Counted from the first letter of the stretch, positions 1 to 8,653 are shown. The stretch is DNA of 36,463 bases from a bacterium (GCA_026417575.1 JAOACZ010000044.1:1-36463), one strand, 5' to 3'. A program made the numbers and translations. The notes: generated by a model not told the origin, from the letters alone.

Positions 1-36
1 TGGTCTCGTGGGCTCGGAGATGTGTATAAGAGACAG
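1..36 (+). other. Illumina Nextera transposase adapter (artefact)
   Basis: Bases 3-36 match the Nextera read-2 transposase adapter, ending in the 19-base Tn5 mosaic end AGATGTGTATAAGAGACAG at 18-36. This is library-preparation sequence, not genome. It shows that the window begins at an untrimmed contig end, and that sequence next to it should be treated with some caution. Confidence 0.97.
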
Positions 37-763
37 GCGTCACGCAACGTAGAGATTCTCGAACAGTACGCGCCATAGTAGGCGCTGAGCGCACCGCTGC
101 CATTTGAACACACCTGAGCGCGGGCAGCGCGAAACGAGGCATCCTTTCACAAATTCGAAAACGAAGGTCTCGGTTGTCCCAAGTCGTCTAAGAGCACATG
201 GAGTGCACACAGTCGCAACCATCGTGGGCCTCCTACGCCTCTCACCACAGATATCGTGACGACCGTACGCGCGTAACCGCTTACTGCCCGCTTTAAAGGT
301 GAAAAAACTATGCGCGTGGGCGGCTCGCATTGCCGCAGCCGTAGGTGGCGCTGTGAACCTGATCCAGTCTGAGGAGCGAGGCAACTGGGCTATTTTCGTC
401 GCCTGGGAAAAACTTTACCATGACCTCAACTGCATCGCGGTGACACTCCGGGACGCTGCCACAACAAAAAATCACGTGTAGCTCCCCCGCGCGTTTCCAA
501 GTGGCGACAGGGTTTTCTTCAGCTTCGTGTTAGGCTCGCCACACTGAGAAATACCAATCCCTCAGCAAATCTCTAAGTACTGCCAGCAATTTTGCCGCTC
601 TACAGCATACGCTACGGAGCTGCACGGAGTACTGACCTTGCGTTTCGCCCGAAACTTCACCGTATGCCCGTCATTAACGATTCCACGTTCAGCATTGCTC
701 AGGGCTGGTGATTGCAGAGGTTTATGCTTCCAGTGCTACACACATGTCTACGCTCACCAGTCA
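37..763. other. Non-coding or unassigned contig-end region
   Basis: No reading frame here has a recognisable domain. The best small frame (299-481, plus) begins with a Lys-Lys-Leu stretch but has no convincing family, membrane segment or continuation. A 114-residue minus-strand frame starts near the adapter and is rich in Arg and Cys, as chance frames are. I see no tRNA or obvious structured RNA. The right end holds the promoter of the peptidase gene. Confidence 0.5.
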
Positions 764-772
764 TGATATAAT
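764..772 (+). promoter_or_regulatory. Extended -10 promoter of the M28 peptidase gene
   Basis: TGATATAAT at 764-772 is a perfect extended -10 box (TGN-TATAAT). No good -35 is seen, as is common for extended -10 promoters. Six bases (773-778) separate the box from the GTG at 779, so the expected transcription start falls on the start codon and the mRNA would be leaderless. Confidence 0.6.
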
Positions 773-778
773 GAAGAA

Positions 779-2827
779 GTGCGTGCGAGTGTGAACCTTA
801 GGAACTACGTGGGGGCCCTTGCTCTGCTTTGCGCTGTTGGTGCAGCGGATGCTGAGACGTCGCGCGTCTTGGCGAAGGTCGTGCTCGTGCCCGGCGCACC
901 TGCTTTGCGCTTAACCGCATACGAACGATTGGTAGGGGCGGACGGAGAGGAGTACGTACTCGCTTGTGCCACACAGAAGGAGCTGGATGCTTGCAAGGCT
1001 CCGTACAAGATTTTGGACCTGCGCGGAAATCCCAATGAGTTTCTGTTAATCATTCCGCGCTCGCCACATGCGCGCGCACGCGTGCAGCAGCTCGGTCAAA
1101 TTGTCCACGACGATGGGTGCCAGATTGTGATGCGGCGTGCGGGCGTAGACGAAGCTGCGCTTGCCGCGCATGGGTGCGAACTGGTGCAGCTCAACCGTGT
1201 TCCGCTTGACTGGCGCACGTTACGCGCTCTGGGGCCGGAGGAACTTTCTCTGCTCTCCCCGATTATGGTTGGCTATGCGTGGACGAACCTGGTGGCGACG
1301 CTGATGGCAAACGTTCAGCTCGGCGCAGTTTCCAGTTTGACAGCACGTTTGACAGGCGAAGCGCCCGTTGTGGTAGGCGGTACTAGTTACGTCATCGCAA
1401 CGCGCAACACCAACGCGGGTGAGCCAATCGATCGGGCCACGCAGTATGTCTACGAGCAGTTGGCCGCCTTAGGGCTTGGTGTGCAGTACCAGGCTTGGAC
1501 TAATGGAAGCTGGCATGGGCGCAACGTCCACGCGCTCCAGCCTGGCGGCGTGCGTTCAAACGAGGTCGTGCTTGTAGTCGCGCACTTGGATAACATGCCG
1601 CTAGCAGCGCGCGCACCGGGCGCGGATGATAACGCGAGTGGGTGTGTTGGCGTACTGTTGATCGCGCAGCAATTGGGTGCGTTTCAGTGGCCACGCACGA
1701 TCCACTACGTTTGCTTTACTGGGGAGGAGCAGGGCTTGCTCGGAAGCGCCGCCTATGCGAATGCGCTGTCCGAAGCAGGGGTTAATGTAGTTGCAGTGTT
1801 CAATATGGATATGATTGCCTGGGATGCTGACCTCCAGCCGCGATTACGCCTGCACACCCGCACAGCCTCGACGCCGCAGCATGTCACCGATCTGATTATC
1901 GCGCAGACCTTCACAAATGTGGTCGCAGCCTACGGTTTGCAAGGAGCTCTTTACCCATTGCTAGCCCTCACAAGTATTCCCTACAGTGACCACTGGCGGT
2001 TTTGGAACCGCAATTATCCAGCGGTGCTCGCCATTGAAGACGATGCGGCAGACTTCAACATGTATTACCATACCACGAACGACACCCTGGCGGTGTTGAA
2101 CCTCGACTACTTCACCGCATACGTGAAAGCCGCGTTGGGCACTGTTGCGCACCTAGCGCTAGGGCCACCGCTGCCAACTCACGACTCGGAAGGTGTGGTG
2201 CTTTTGGAAGAAGAGTTCGACATATCAGGCGCTCTGCCGAATTGGCAGGTTCAGGTTGTCTCCAACGCCGGTACGGATGGTGTCGGCCCGCTCGGGAGTG
2301 CCATGATAGTGACCAACGTCACGCGCAGCGCACACCCGGTAAGTTTTATGCCCCATCGAGGGTCACATTTTCTGCGCTTTAATGCATGGAACGTGTACGA
2401 TGGCGGCACGCTGCGTCTCGTGCACGCGACACCGTTTTCCACACTTAACTTCCCGGCGGTGAAAGTACTTGTGGCGTGGGCGCGTGACAATGAATATCCC
2501 GACCGGCTTGACCGCCTGGCAATCGAGTGCTCAACCAATGGCTCCGCGTGGCTTACGATCACCAATTTGACACGTTTTAGCGCTGAAGCGGAGTGCTGGT
2601 TCGAAGAGACTTGCTGGTTGCCGTCAGCAATGCTAGGCCAGCCGCACGTGTTTCTGGCCCTCACCTTCACTTCTGCCCATGGCAACGACTGTCACGTGGA
2701 CTCCCTCTCAGTCCGTGCCGTGCCCGAGGCGGGCGTTCTCAGTGAAGTGTTTTTCGCGCTCTTCGTCGTCTTCGTACGAACAAAGACGATGCGCATGGTC
2801 AACGCACAACAGTGCATGCTATGTTAG
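779..2827 (+). CDS. Exported M28-family zinc metallopeptidase with PEP-CTERM-like tail
   Basis: A 682-residue exported peptidase, probably an aminopeptidase acting outside the inner membrane. Residues 1-25 form a signal peptide with an ADA cleavage site. The M28 zinc centre is visible: His269 in AHLDN, Asp283 in GADDNASG, Glu316-Glu317 in TGEEQG, an Asp in NMDMI and a His in SDHWRF. After the catalytic domain comes a beta-rich region of about 200 residues. The end has a VPEAG motif, a hydrophobic stretch and basic residues, like a PEP-CTERM sorting signal, though a Cys-containing tail follows. The start is GTG; another GTG 12 bases downstream also leaves an intact signal peptide. There is no Shine-Dalgarno and the promoter suggests a leaderless mRNA. 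The gene overlaps the radical-SAM gene by 7 bases. The M28 family call is secure; the substrate is unknown. Confidence 0.88.
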   Translation: MRASVNLRNYVGALALLCAVGAADAETSRVLAKVVLVPGAPALRLTAYERLVGADGEEYVLACATQKELDACKAPYKILDLRGNPNEFLLIIPRSPHARARVQQLGQIVHDDGCQIVMRRAGVDEAALAAHGCELVQLNRVPLDWRTLRALGPEELSLLSPIMVGYAWTNLVATLMANVQLGAVSSLTARLTGEAPVVVGGTSYVIATRNTNAGEPIDRATQYVYEQLAALGLGVQYQAWTNGSWHGRNVHALQPGGVRSNEVVLVVAHLDNMPLAARAPGADDNASGCVGVLLIAQQLGAFQWPRTIHYVCFTGEEQGLLGSAAYANALSEAGVNVVAVFNMDMIAWDADLQPRLRLHTRTASTPQHVTDLIIAQTFTNVVAAYGLQGALYPLLALTSIPYSDHWRFWNRNYPAVLAIEDDAADFNMYYHTTNDTLAVLNLDYFTAYVKAALGTVAHLALGPPLPTHDSEGVVLLEEEFDISGALPNWQVQVVSNAGTDGVGPLGSAMIVTNVTRSAHPVSFMPHRGSHFLRFNAWNVYDGGTLRLVHATPFSTLNFPAVKVLVAWARDNEYPDRLDRLAIECSTNGSAWLTITNLTRFSAEAECWFEETCWLPSAMLGQPHVFLALTFTSAHGNDCHVDSLSVRAVPEAGVLSEVFFALFVVFVRTKTMRMVNAQQCMLC

Positions 2828-4068
2828 CAGGCGTTGAGCAAAAACTGGACATCCTCGCGGCGGCGGCAAAGTACGATGCGGCGTGTGCCTCCAGCGGAAG
2901 TACCCGGCGTGCCGGCCGGCACGGCCTGGGCGCCGCCGCACCACGCGGAATTTGCCACAGTTGGTCTGACGATGGCCGTTGCATCTCACTGCTCAAGATT
3001 CTCTTCACTAATCGGTGTATCTATGACTGCGCGTACTGTGCCAACCGGCGCAGTAACAACATTCCGCGTGCCTCGTTCACGGTGTCTGAGGTCGTAGACT
3101 TGACGATGGCCTTTTATTTGCGCAATTACATCGAGGGGTTGTTTTTGAGCTCGGGGGTCGAGCGCAGTCCCGACTACACAATGGAGCAGCTTATCGCCGT
3201 CTGCCGGCGGCTGCGCGAAGAGCGCCAGTTCCATGGCTATATTCATGTGAAGGCTATTCCCGGCGCCAGTCCGGAACTAATCCGCCAGGCCGGTCTCTAT
3301 GCTGATCGCGTCAGCGTCAACATCGAGCTCCCCACCGAAGAATCCTTGCGCTTGCTCGCACCGCAGAAGAGTCGAGAGAATGTTCTCACCCCCATGAGGT
3401 TGATCGCTGAGAGCATTGCGGCCAATCGCGACGAGCGGCGGCGCTTTAAGTCCGTGCCACGCTACGCCCCTGCCGGCCAAAGTACGCAGCTGATTGTGAG
3501 CGCCAGTCCAGAATCTGACCATCAAATTCTCCGCCTTGCCGCCAGTTTGTACTCACACTGCCGCCTCAAGCGTGTCTATTACTCGGCGTATGTGCCGGTC
3601 AACGATGATACAAGACTCCCCGCGCCGCCCGGCCCCGACCTCCTGCGCGAGCATCGCTTGTACCAGGCTGATTGGCTCGTACGTGTCTACGGCTTTGCGT
3701 GCCACGAACTTGTGGATGAGCGTACACCATACTTGGAGCGTACTCTCGATCCAAAATGTGCCTGGGCCTTGCGCCATCCTGAGCTCTTTCCCATCGAGAT
3801 CACGCGTGCTGACTATGAGACACTCTTGCGTGTGCCCGGCATTGGCATCCGCTCCGCCAAACGTATCCTCGCCGCCCGTCGTGTTGCCCCACTTCGCCTG
3901 GAGGACTTAGCCAACTTAGGTGTGGTGATGAAACGAGCTCAGTATTTCGTCACCTGTCAGGGAAAGTATGCCTTACCTGCCTCGTTACGTCCTGATGCCA
4001 TACGCGCGGCGTTGGAGGCGAGTGATCCGGCCAGGGTAACCCAACTGGACCTTTTTGGCGAACTGTAG
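2821..4068 (+). CDS. Putative DNA modification/repair radical SAM protein (UDG-linked family)
   Basis: A 415-residue radical SAM enzyme of the family annotated as putative DNA modification/repair protein (TIGR03916 type). The N-terminus carries the family-typical KYDAACASSGSTRR stretch. The [4Fe-4S] cysteines are C66, C70 and C73 in CIYDCAYC, followed by NRRSNN. The SSGVERSPDYTMEQ region is also typical. Near residues 330-352, LLRVPGIGIRSAKRI is a helix-hairpin-helix that would bind DNA without sequence specificity. ATG 2821 fits the family N-terminus; a GTG nine bases upstream is the alternative. It overlaps the peptidase stop by 7 bases and is followed 8 bases later by its usual partner, the DUF4130 gene. 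The reaction is not established for this family; DNA base modification or repair is inferred from the HhH motif and from genomic links to uracil-DNA glycosylase-like proteins. Confidence 0.9.
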   Translation: MLAGVEQKLDILAAAAKYDAACASSGSTRRAGRHGLGAAAPRGICHSWSDDGRCISLLKILFTNRCIYDCAYCANRRSNNIPRASFTVSEVVDLTMAFYLRNYIEGLFLSSGVERSPDYTMEQLIAVCRRLREERQFHGYIHVKAIPGASPELIRQAGLYADRVSVNIELPTEESLRLLAPQKSRENVLTPMRLIAESIAANRDERRRFKSVPRYAPAGQSTQLIVSASPESDHQILRLAASLYSHCRLKRVYYSAYVPVNDDTRLPAPPGPDLLREHRLYQADWLVRVYGFACHELVDERTPYLERTLDPKCAWALRHPELFPIEITRADYETLLRVPGIGIRSAKRILAARRVAPLRLEDLANLGVVMKRAQYFVTCQGKYALPASLRPDAIRAALEASDPARVTQLDLFGEL

Positions 4069-4076
4069 GAGCCTTT

Positions 4077-4874
4077 ATGGAGCTTGTGTATGACGGCTCG
4101 TTTGACGGGCTGCTCTGTGCTCTAGCACATGCGTGTAGCTGCGCAGAGGTAGAGCGGCTCACCAGCGTGGCGAACGCGCAGCCGACGCTCTTTGGCACGT
4201 CGCAGCCTGTACCGACGAACCCGAGCTGCGCAGCCGCCTTCGCACGCCGCTTGCGCGCGAACACGTCACGCGCCGTCCTCCGCAATGTCCTCTACAATTT
4301 CCTTTCCGAACTTCCCGGCTTCGAACAAATGTTGTTGCCCTATGTCCGCCTAGCCCACATTCACGGGGCGACTGTGGATTGCTATCACACGCATGCCGCA
4401 GTGCGCGCCGTGCACGCCCTCACGCGTAAAGTAGGATGCGAGCTGCACCGGCTCACGGGGCTTCTACGTTTCCGTGAGTTGAAAGACGGAACTTGGTGGG
4501 CGCCGATCGCGCCTGATCACAATGTCGCGTGCGGTCTCGCAGTGCATTTCCGCCGGCGTATGCCAGCTAGTACGTGGGTGATCTACGATGTGCGGCGCTC
4601 CTACGGCGTACGATGGGATACACGTTCGTTTATCTTGGTAACCGTACCAGACGAATGGCGCAGCGCCGTGGCGCGCGATGCGGACGCGGTCGCCGCTTGG
4701 TATGCGGAAAGCGAGAAATACTATCAACGCCTGTGGCAAGGTTACTTTACTTCCATCAGCATCACGGTGCGCACTAACCCCGCACTCCAACGCCGCTTCA
4801 TGCCGCAACGATATTGGCCATACCTGGTTGAGCGACCGACCGCCACACTCCACCGGCAGCCCGCCAAGCCCTAA
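4077..4874 (+). CDS. DUF4130 family probable DNA metabolism protein, partner of the radical SAM enzyme
   Basis: A 265-residue protein matching the TIGR03915/DUF4130 family that accompanies the preceding radical SAM protein in many genomes. Recognisable landmarks are LLRFRELKDGTWWAPIAPDH in the middle, WVIYDVRRSYGVRWD after it, and the C-terminal signature YYQRLWQGYFTSISI then LQRRFMPQRYWPYL. The start has a clear Shine-Dalgarno (AGGAG six bases before ATG) that overlaps the TAG stop of the upstream gene, so the pair is probably translationally coupled. In many bacteria this family is fused or linked to a uracil-DNA-glycosylase-like domain. Here the protein ends right after the DUF4130 signature and no such gene follows. 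The function is unknown beyond a link to DNA metabolism. Confidence 0.88.
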   Translation: MELVYDGSFDGLLCALAHACSCAEVERLTSVANAQPTLFGTSQPVPTNPSCAAAFARRLRANTSRAVLRNVLYNFLSELPGFEQMLLPYVRLAHIHGATVDCYHTHAAVRAVHALTRKVGCELHRLTGLLRFRELKDGTWWAPIAPDHNVACGLAVHFRRRMPASTWVIYDVRRSYGVRWDTRSFILVTVPDEWRSAVARDADAVAAWYAESEKYYQRLWQGYFTSISITVRTNPALQRRFMPQRYWPYLVERPTATLHRQPAKP

Positions 4875-5103
4875 CGCACCAGCGCGCCCCTGCGCCTTTT
4901 CGTACGTGCCTTCGCAGATGATTTTCTCCTAACCGGCCCCGGGTGCTACGCTCACATCATTTCGCATTGTCGAGGCGCGTAGGTCGCCACAGCGCGCAAC
5001 TCGTAATGAACTGTGCTGGATCAATAGGATTTGAGCGCTATGCGTTCTCTTGACGCTTTCATGCCCTTTGCGCGTCGCGACTTTGCCTCAGCACAACACC
5101 ACT

Positions 5104-5898
5104 TCACTCACGCGGTGCGTTCGGCGGCAGCACAGCGAGAATAGTCTCAAGATTGGCTTGGACAGCACCCTGTTGAGCGCGAATGAAGGCCTGGCCGCGT
5201 GCCACAAGCTCGGCCGCACGCTGCGGCTCGCTCCAGAGGACCATCAATGCCTCCGCTAGCTCATGTGGCGACTGCACCACCCATGCCCCGCCGGCTTCCC
5301 CAAGCACGTCTGCCACGCCACGAAAATTACTCGTATAAGGACCGTAGACAGTCGGGATACCCAAGCTTATCGGTTCAATCATGTTCTGGCCGCCGCCCGG
5401 GGGATACATGCTCTTGCCAACATACGCGGTACGCGCCAACGTGTAAAAACGCCCCAATTCGCCGATCGTATCCACAATAAACACTTCGCGCGCGGGCTCT
5501 CTGAAGGTCTCACGCAGGCTGCGCCGCCGTGGGATGTACCCGCGCGCTGTTACAAGTGCCGCGATCGCCGGGCCACGCTCCGGATGACGCGGCACCATAA
5601 TCAGCGCCGCACTGGGGAAGTGCACGCGAAGCTGTTCCCACACGTCTATGACCATCCCATCTTCACAGCCGCTCTTATCCAGCGCGGCAGCGAGAAACAC
5701 AGGCGTGCCCGCAGGCATGCCGAGCTCAGCACGCAGCACGGCGTCAGGCTGCGGTGCGGCGACAAGCCGAACCGCGTCAAATTTGATATTGCCCGTGACA
5801 CGTACCCGCGCCGGTGGCGCCCCTAAAGCGCGAATTCGTGCAGCATCCTGCGCAGTCTGCATATTCAGCCACGCAAAGCGCTGCAATACGTCACGCAT
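5104..5898 (-). CDS. kdtA: KDO transferase, C-terminal part of the amber-split gene
   Basis: This holds the C-terminal GT-B half of 3-deoxy-D-manno-octulosonic acid transferase (WaaA/KdtA), which adds KDO to lipid A precursors at the inner membrane. Landmarks are TAQDAARIRALGAP, VRVTGNIKFD, MVPRHPERG and the nucleotide-sugar-binding segment GGGQNMIEPISLGIPTVYGP, all as in intact enzymes. It lies in the same frame as the N-terminal part (5917-6483): only one TAG codon and six sense codons separate them, so together they would give about 459 residues, slightly more than the usual 420-430. The internal ATG at 5898 has no Shine-Dalgarno and would yield a half-enzyme lacking the catalytic Glu. The gene is either a recent nonsense mutant, a readthrough gene, or carries a base-call error. 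It is last in mpg-alr-kdtA. Confidence 0.85.
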   Translation of the reverse strand: MRDVLQRFAWLNMQTAQDAARIRALGAPPARVRVTGNIKFDAVRLVAAPQPDAVLRAELGMPAGTPVFLAAALDKSGCEDGMVIDVWEQLRVHFPSAALIMVPRHPERGPAIAALVTARGYIPRRRSLRETFREPAREVFIVDTIGELGRFYTLARTAYVGKSMYPPGGGQNMIEPISLGIPTVYGPYTSNFRGVADVLGEAGGAWVVQSPHELAEALMVLWSEPQRAAELVARGQAFIRAQQGAVQANLETILAVLPPNAPRE

Positions 5899-5916
5899 TA
5901 ACAGCTTGACTAACCG

Positions 5917-6483
5917 CTACCGCCGATACGAGGTCGCGGAGATCCGTCCGTTCACCAACACACAGGGCACCTTGTCGCGGCTTAGCGCATACAGGAAGTT
6001 CGGCCAGATTTCTGTCTCCACGACGATGGCCAGCCGCGGCCGCACCAAGCGCACGGCTCGCTCCATTACCGGCCACCACTCGAAAGGAAAATAGATCAGT
6101 ACATCTTCGGGCGCCAGCCGTTCCCGTGCAAGTGCGTGACCTGTAAGAGTTGTCACAGAAACCACGAATTGATACTGTGGATACGACACGCGGAGGTGCT
6201 GGAGCAGCGTCAGCGCTAGATTAAACTCCCCCACCGAGACCGCGTGAATCCAGATGTTTGGCTTGGCTGAGAAGCGCGTTCGCAGCGCGGCCAGTCCGTG
6301 CCCCATACGCGCAGCGAAATTAGCGCGATACTTGGGCGATAATGCCACGTACGTCCCCCACACCGGCGCAGTTAGCACTCCCAGCGCCGTGCCGAGCGTA
6401 TTATAAGCCCAACAATACCCTCCACATCCATGTCGCGTCGTTGCCGCGCTTGGCGCGTCCTCCGCAGTACTGGTCGTCTTCAT
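5917..6483 (-). CDS. kdtA: KDO transferase, N-terminal part ending at an in-frame TAG
   Basis: The first 188 residues of WaaA/KdtA. An N-terminal hydrophobic segment (around residues 25-48) fits the membrane anchor of this enzyme. IHAVSVGEFN carries Glu86, equivalent to the catalytic base in the SVGE motif of the family, and VVETEIWPNFL is the conserved TEIWPN block. The sequence continues to LVNGRISATSYRR, where homologues carry on into the linker of the GT-B fold, but here a TAG (5917-5919) interrupts. Reading resumes in the same frame straight after it. The ATG overlaps the TAA of alr by one base (TAATG), so translation is coupled to alr. TAG ends several intact genes in this window, which argues against general amber reassignment. 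Confidence 0.87.
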   Translation of the reverse strand: MKTTSTAEDAPSAATTRHGCGGYCWAYNTLGTALGVLTAPVWGTYVALSPKYRANFAARMGHGLAALRTRFSAKPNIWIHAVSVGEFNLALTLLQHLRVSYPQYQFVVSVTTLTGHALARERLAPEDVLIYFPFEWWPVMERAVRLVRPRLAIVVETEIWPNFLYALSRDKVPCVLVNGRISATSYRR

Positions 6484-7667
6484 TAGTGCAAAATCGTCCG
6501 CGCCATGAGCGCAAAATTCGAGAACACAAAGTGGTGAACTAGTTGCCCGTTGAAGAAATAACGCCGCTCTACCCGCGCGGAAATGGACGTGTACACTTCA
6601 TAAGGAATCGTTTCCATCTGCCGGGCTAGCTCAAACACCGTAATTTCATCATCGAGCTGCCGCCCCAACAACACTACTTCGTCGCCGACCATCACATCAT
6701 TCACTAACCCGATGTCCACCGTCGTTTGGTCCATGCTGATCCTACCCACCACCGGGTACCGCATGCCTCGAATCAGCACGTGGGCACGCCCCGACAAAAT
6801 GCGCCGATAGCCATCACCGTAGCCTACTTCAATAGTCGCGATCTTCGTACGTTTTGGCACTCTATACGCGGCCCCGTACCCAATCGCTTGCCCAGGCCGC
6901 ACTTCTTTGATAAAGGTCACCTGTGTCTTCCAACTGAGCAGCGGCTTGCAGTGGATGGCTTTGCGCACTCGCCCGTCTGCACTCGGATAAGCACCGTAGA
7001 GCAAAATCCCCGGCCGCACCATGTCGTAGTCCGAGTGCGCAATATTCATAAACCCACCGCTGTTAGAAATATGTTTGAGGGGCACTTCAATCCCGTGATC
7101 ACGCAAGTGCTTGATCACACGCTTGAAGCGGTCGTGTTGCCCGATGGCATAGTTAAGATCATCTTCATCGGCGGTGGCGTAGTGGCTCATTACTCCTTCG
7201 ATTTCTAGATTGCTCAGGCGCGCTGCCGCAAGAATGTCGTCCAGGCCGTGCTCCGCATCAAACCCAATTCGCCCCATGCCAGTGTCAATTTTCAGATGGA
7301 CTGGCAAGCGCACATGCAGCCGGCGTGCCGCGTCGTTCATTTCGTGAGCATTGTTCAAATCAACAATGATCGGGCGAATGCGGTGCACATACAGCGCCTT
7401 CACATCGTCTGGCTCTGATGGGCCAAGAATGAGAATGTTGGCTTCCGGCACATACGCCTTGATCTCCAGCGCCTCGCGCAGCGTCGCAAGCCCCAGCCAG
7501 TCAACCCCAAACTCGTGCGCCGCTTTGGCAATGGCTTCTAGGCCATGCCCATAGGCGTTGGCTTTCAAGGGCAATAAAAGCTTGCAGTGCGACGGCAGCG
7601 CCGCGCGCACCGTGGCAATGTTGTCGCGCAAGGCGTTTAGGTTGATTTCAGCCCACGAGTAGTACAC
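6483..7667 (-). CDS. alr: Alanine racemase (PLP-dependent)
   Basis: A 394-residue alanine racemase that converts L-alanine to D-alanine for peptidoglycan. Lys35 in PLKANAYGHG is the Schiff-base lysine that binds PLP. GYGAAYR near residue 264 holds the catalytic tyrosine of the second half-site. HLKIDTGMGRIGF, SHYATADE, HISNSGG and the GRISMDQ block are all family signatures. The length is typical. The start is GTG, supported by a strong Shine-Dalgarno (GGGAGGG) about 7 bases upstream. It lies 16 bases after the mpg stop and overlaps kdtA by one base, so the three genes form one operon. The D-Ala ligase-like gene at 9500 is in a different transcription unit. Confidence 0.96.
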   Translation of the reverse strand: MYYSWAEINLNALRDNIATVRAALPSHCKLLLPLKANAYGHGLEAIAKAAHEFGVDWLGLATLREALEIKAYVPEANILILGPSEPDDVKALYVHRIRPIIVDLNNAHEMNDAARRLHVRLPVHLKIDTGMGRIGFDAEHGLDDILAAARLSNLEIEGVMSHYATADEDDLNYAIGQHDRFKRVIKHLRDHGIEVPLKHISNSGGFMNIAHSDYDMVRPGILLYGAYPSADGRVRKAIHCKPLLSWKTQVTFIKEVRPGQAIGYGAAYRVPKRTKIATIEVGYGDGYRRILSGRAHVLIRGMRYPVVGRISMDQTTVDIGLVNDVMVGDEVVLLGRQLDDEITVFELARQMETIPYEVYTSISARVERRYFFNGQLVHHFVFSNFALMARTILH

Positions 7668-7683
7668 GTCTGCCCTCCCACAA

Positions 7684-8268
7684 TTATGCTCGCCGGCTTA
7701 CGCACGGATGTTCCGCAATATAAAACCGGGCGAGAATGTCGGTCCCGACGCGAATACCAATGCGCGGCCCCACCTCCCACCGCGGCGCGGGCCCCTCCCC
7801 CGCATGTATCCGCAGCGACCCACTGTACAACGGCAGACCATTATGTCGGCCTGTAATCCCGAGTGCCGCACATAACTTGCCCGGCCCATTCGTCAGCTCC
7901 TGCAGCCGTACCCCACCGCGCCGCGCTTGCATCATCTCAATCCCAGTCAGCGGCTCGAGCGCACGAATTAACACCGCCGACCCGCGCCCTTCCCCTTCCG
8001 TCACCGCGTTCAACAACCAGTGATTCCCATAACAAAAATACACGTACGCATGACCGGGCGGCCCGAACATAATCGCGTTCCGCCGCGTCTTGCCCCGCCA
8101 GGCATGACAGGCCGGGTCATCTTCCGCAAAGTATGCCTCCGTCTCCACAATGCGCCCGCTACAGAGCGTACCACACACCTCGTGCACCACAATGGCCCCG
8201 AGCAGCTCGCGCGCGACAACATCCGGTGCCCGGTTATAGAAGGACGGTGGCAAGACTTTACCTACCAT
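7684..8268 (-). CDS. mpg: 3-methyladenine DNA glycosylase (AAG/MPG family)
   Basis: A 194-residue DNA glycosylase that excises alkylated purines such as 3-methyladenine in base-excision repair. Family signatures are GRIVETEAY (with the catalytic Glu), PGHAYVYFCYGNHWLLN and TNGPGKLCAALGI. The length is normal for bacterial AAG proteins. It is the first gene of mpg-alr-kdtA. The promoter TTGACC-N17-TATAAT lies so close that only eight bases separate the -10 box from the ATG, so the message would have a leader of 0-3 bases. Linkage to cell-wall and LPS genes seems to be operon coincidence rather than shared function. Confidence 0.95.
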   Translation of the reverse strand: MVGKVLPPSFYNRAPDVVARELLGAIVVHEVCGTLCSGRIVETEAYFAEDDPACHAWRGKTRRNAIMFGPPGHAYVYFCYGNHWLLNAVTEGEGRGSAVLIRALEPLTGIEMMQARRGGVRLQELTNGPGKLCAALGITGRHNGLPLYSGSLRIHAGEGPAPRWEVGPRIGIRVGTDILARFYIAEHPCVSRRA

Positions 8269-8644
8269 GGCTTTGTATTATAGTCAGCCTTCGGATGCTG
8301 GTCAACTGAGCTTCTTCGTCGTGTGACGCTCAGGCATGACCCAGGGCCTCTTCACAATGGACAACACCTCCCCACGTCAGGATGGGAGCGTATCCATCGC
8401 ACAGCATTGTACATTGTACTCTGGAGCGGATTCCCGTGCTTGTCACTTTGGTACTTCCGCGCTCCCTTGTCTCTCGCGTGATGCTCGGTCCCCTTGCAGT
8501 GAAAACCTGCGTGTACACCTATTTCTTATCACACGTCGCTTTTTGGCGTTTGTCAACGACTGTGCCTCTCGAACGACCGTTCTCCAAATCCCGCCTGGTC
8601 GCACAAGTGACGATTTGCAGAATCACCCACCTTCGTGCACATTT
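8269..8644. other. Divergent intergenic region between mpg and thiF
   Basis: Besides the two divergent promoters at its ends, I see no gene. Small features are a short inverted repeat CTGAGC/GCTCAG (8306-8311 and 8328-8333) and a tandem TTGTAC-TTGTAC-like stretch near 8407-8420. There is no recognisable TPP riboswitch. An open frame continues upstream of thiF to 8382, but its sequence bears no resemblance to the ThiF family. Confidence 0.55.
8277..8305 (-). promoter_or_regulatory. Sigma-70 promoter of mpg-alr-kdtA
   Basis: On the minus strand TTGACC (8300-8305), a 17-base spacer, and TATAAT (8277-8282). The -10 is perfect and the -35 has five of six consensus bases. The predicted start is about 8270, next to the ATG at 8268, implying a leaderless or nearly leaderless transcript. 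Confidence 0.75.
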
Positions 8645-8653
8645 TGCTATCAT
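8645..8653 (+). promoter_or_regulatory. Extended -10 promoter of thiF
   Basis: TGCTATCAT at 8645-8653 is an extended -10 (TGN-TATCAT, five of six in the hexamer). Seven bases separate it from the ATG at 8661. No good -35 is visible. The geometry again predicts a leaderless mRNA, and there is no Shine-Dalgarno before either possible ATG. Confidence 0.45.

Noticed and set aside
299-481. 60-residue frame with a Lys-Lys-Leu start resembling a signal peptide
   Set aside because: No recognisable family, no clear hydrophobic core after the basic start, and it lies in a region without other coding signs.
5917-5919. TAG as a reassigned codon (for example pyrrolysine) throughout this genome
   Set aside because: TAG terminates the M28, radical SAM and beta-helix genes at natural ends, so general reassignment does not fit; local readthrough remains possible.
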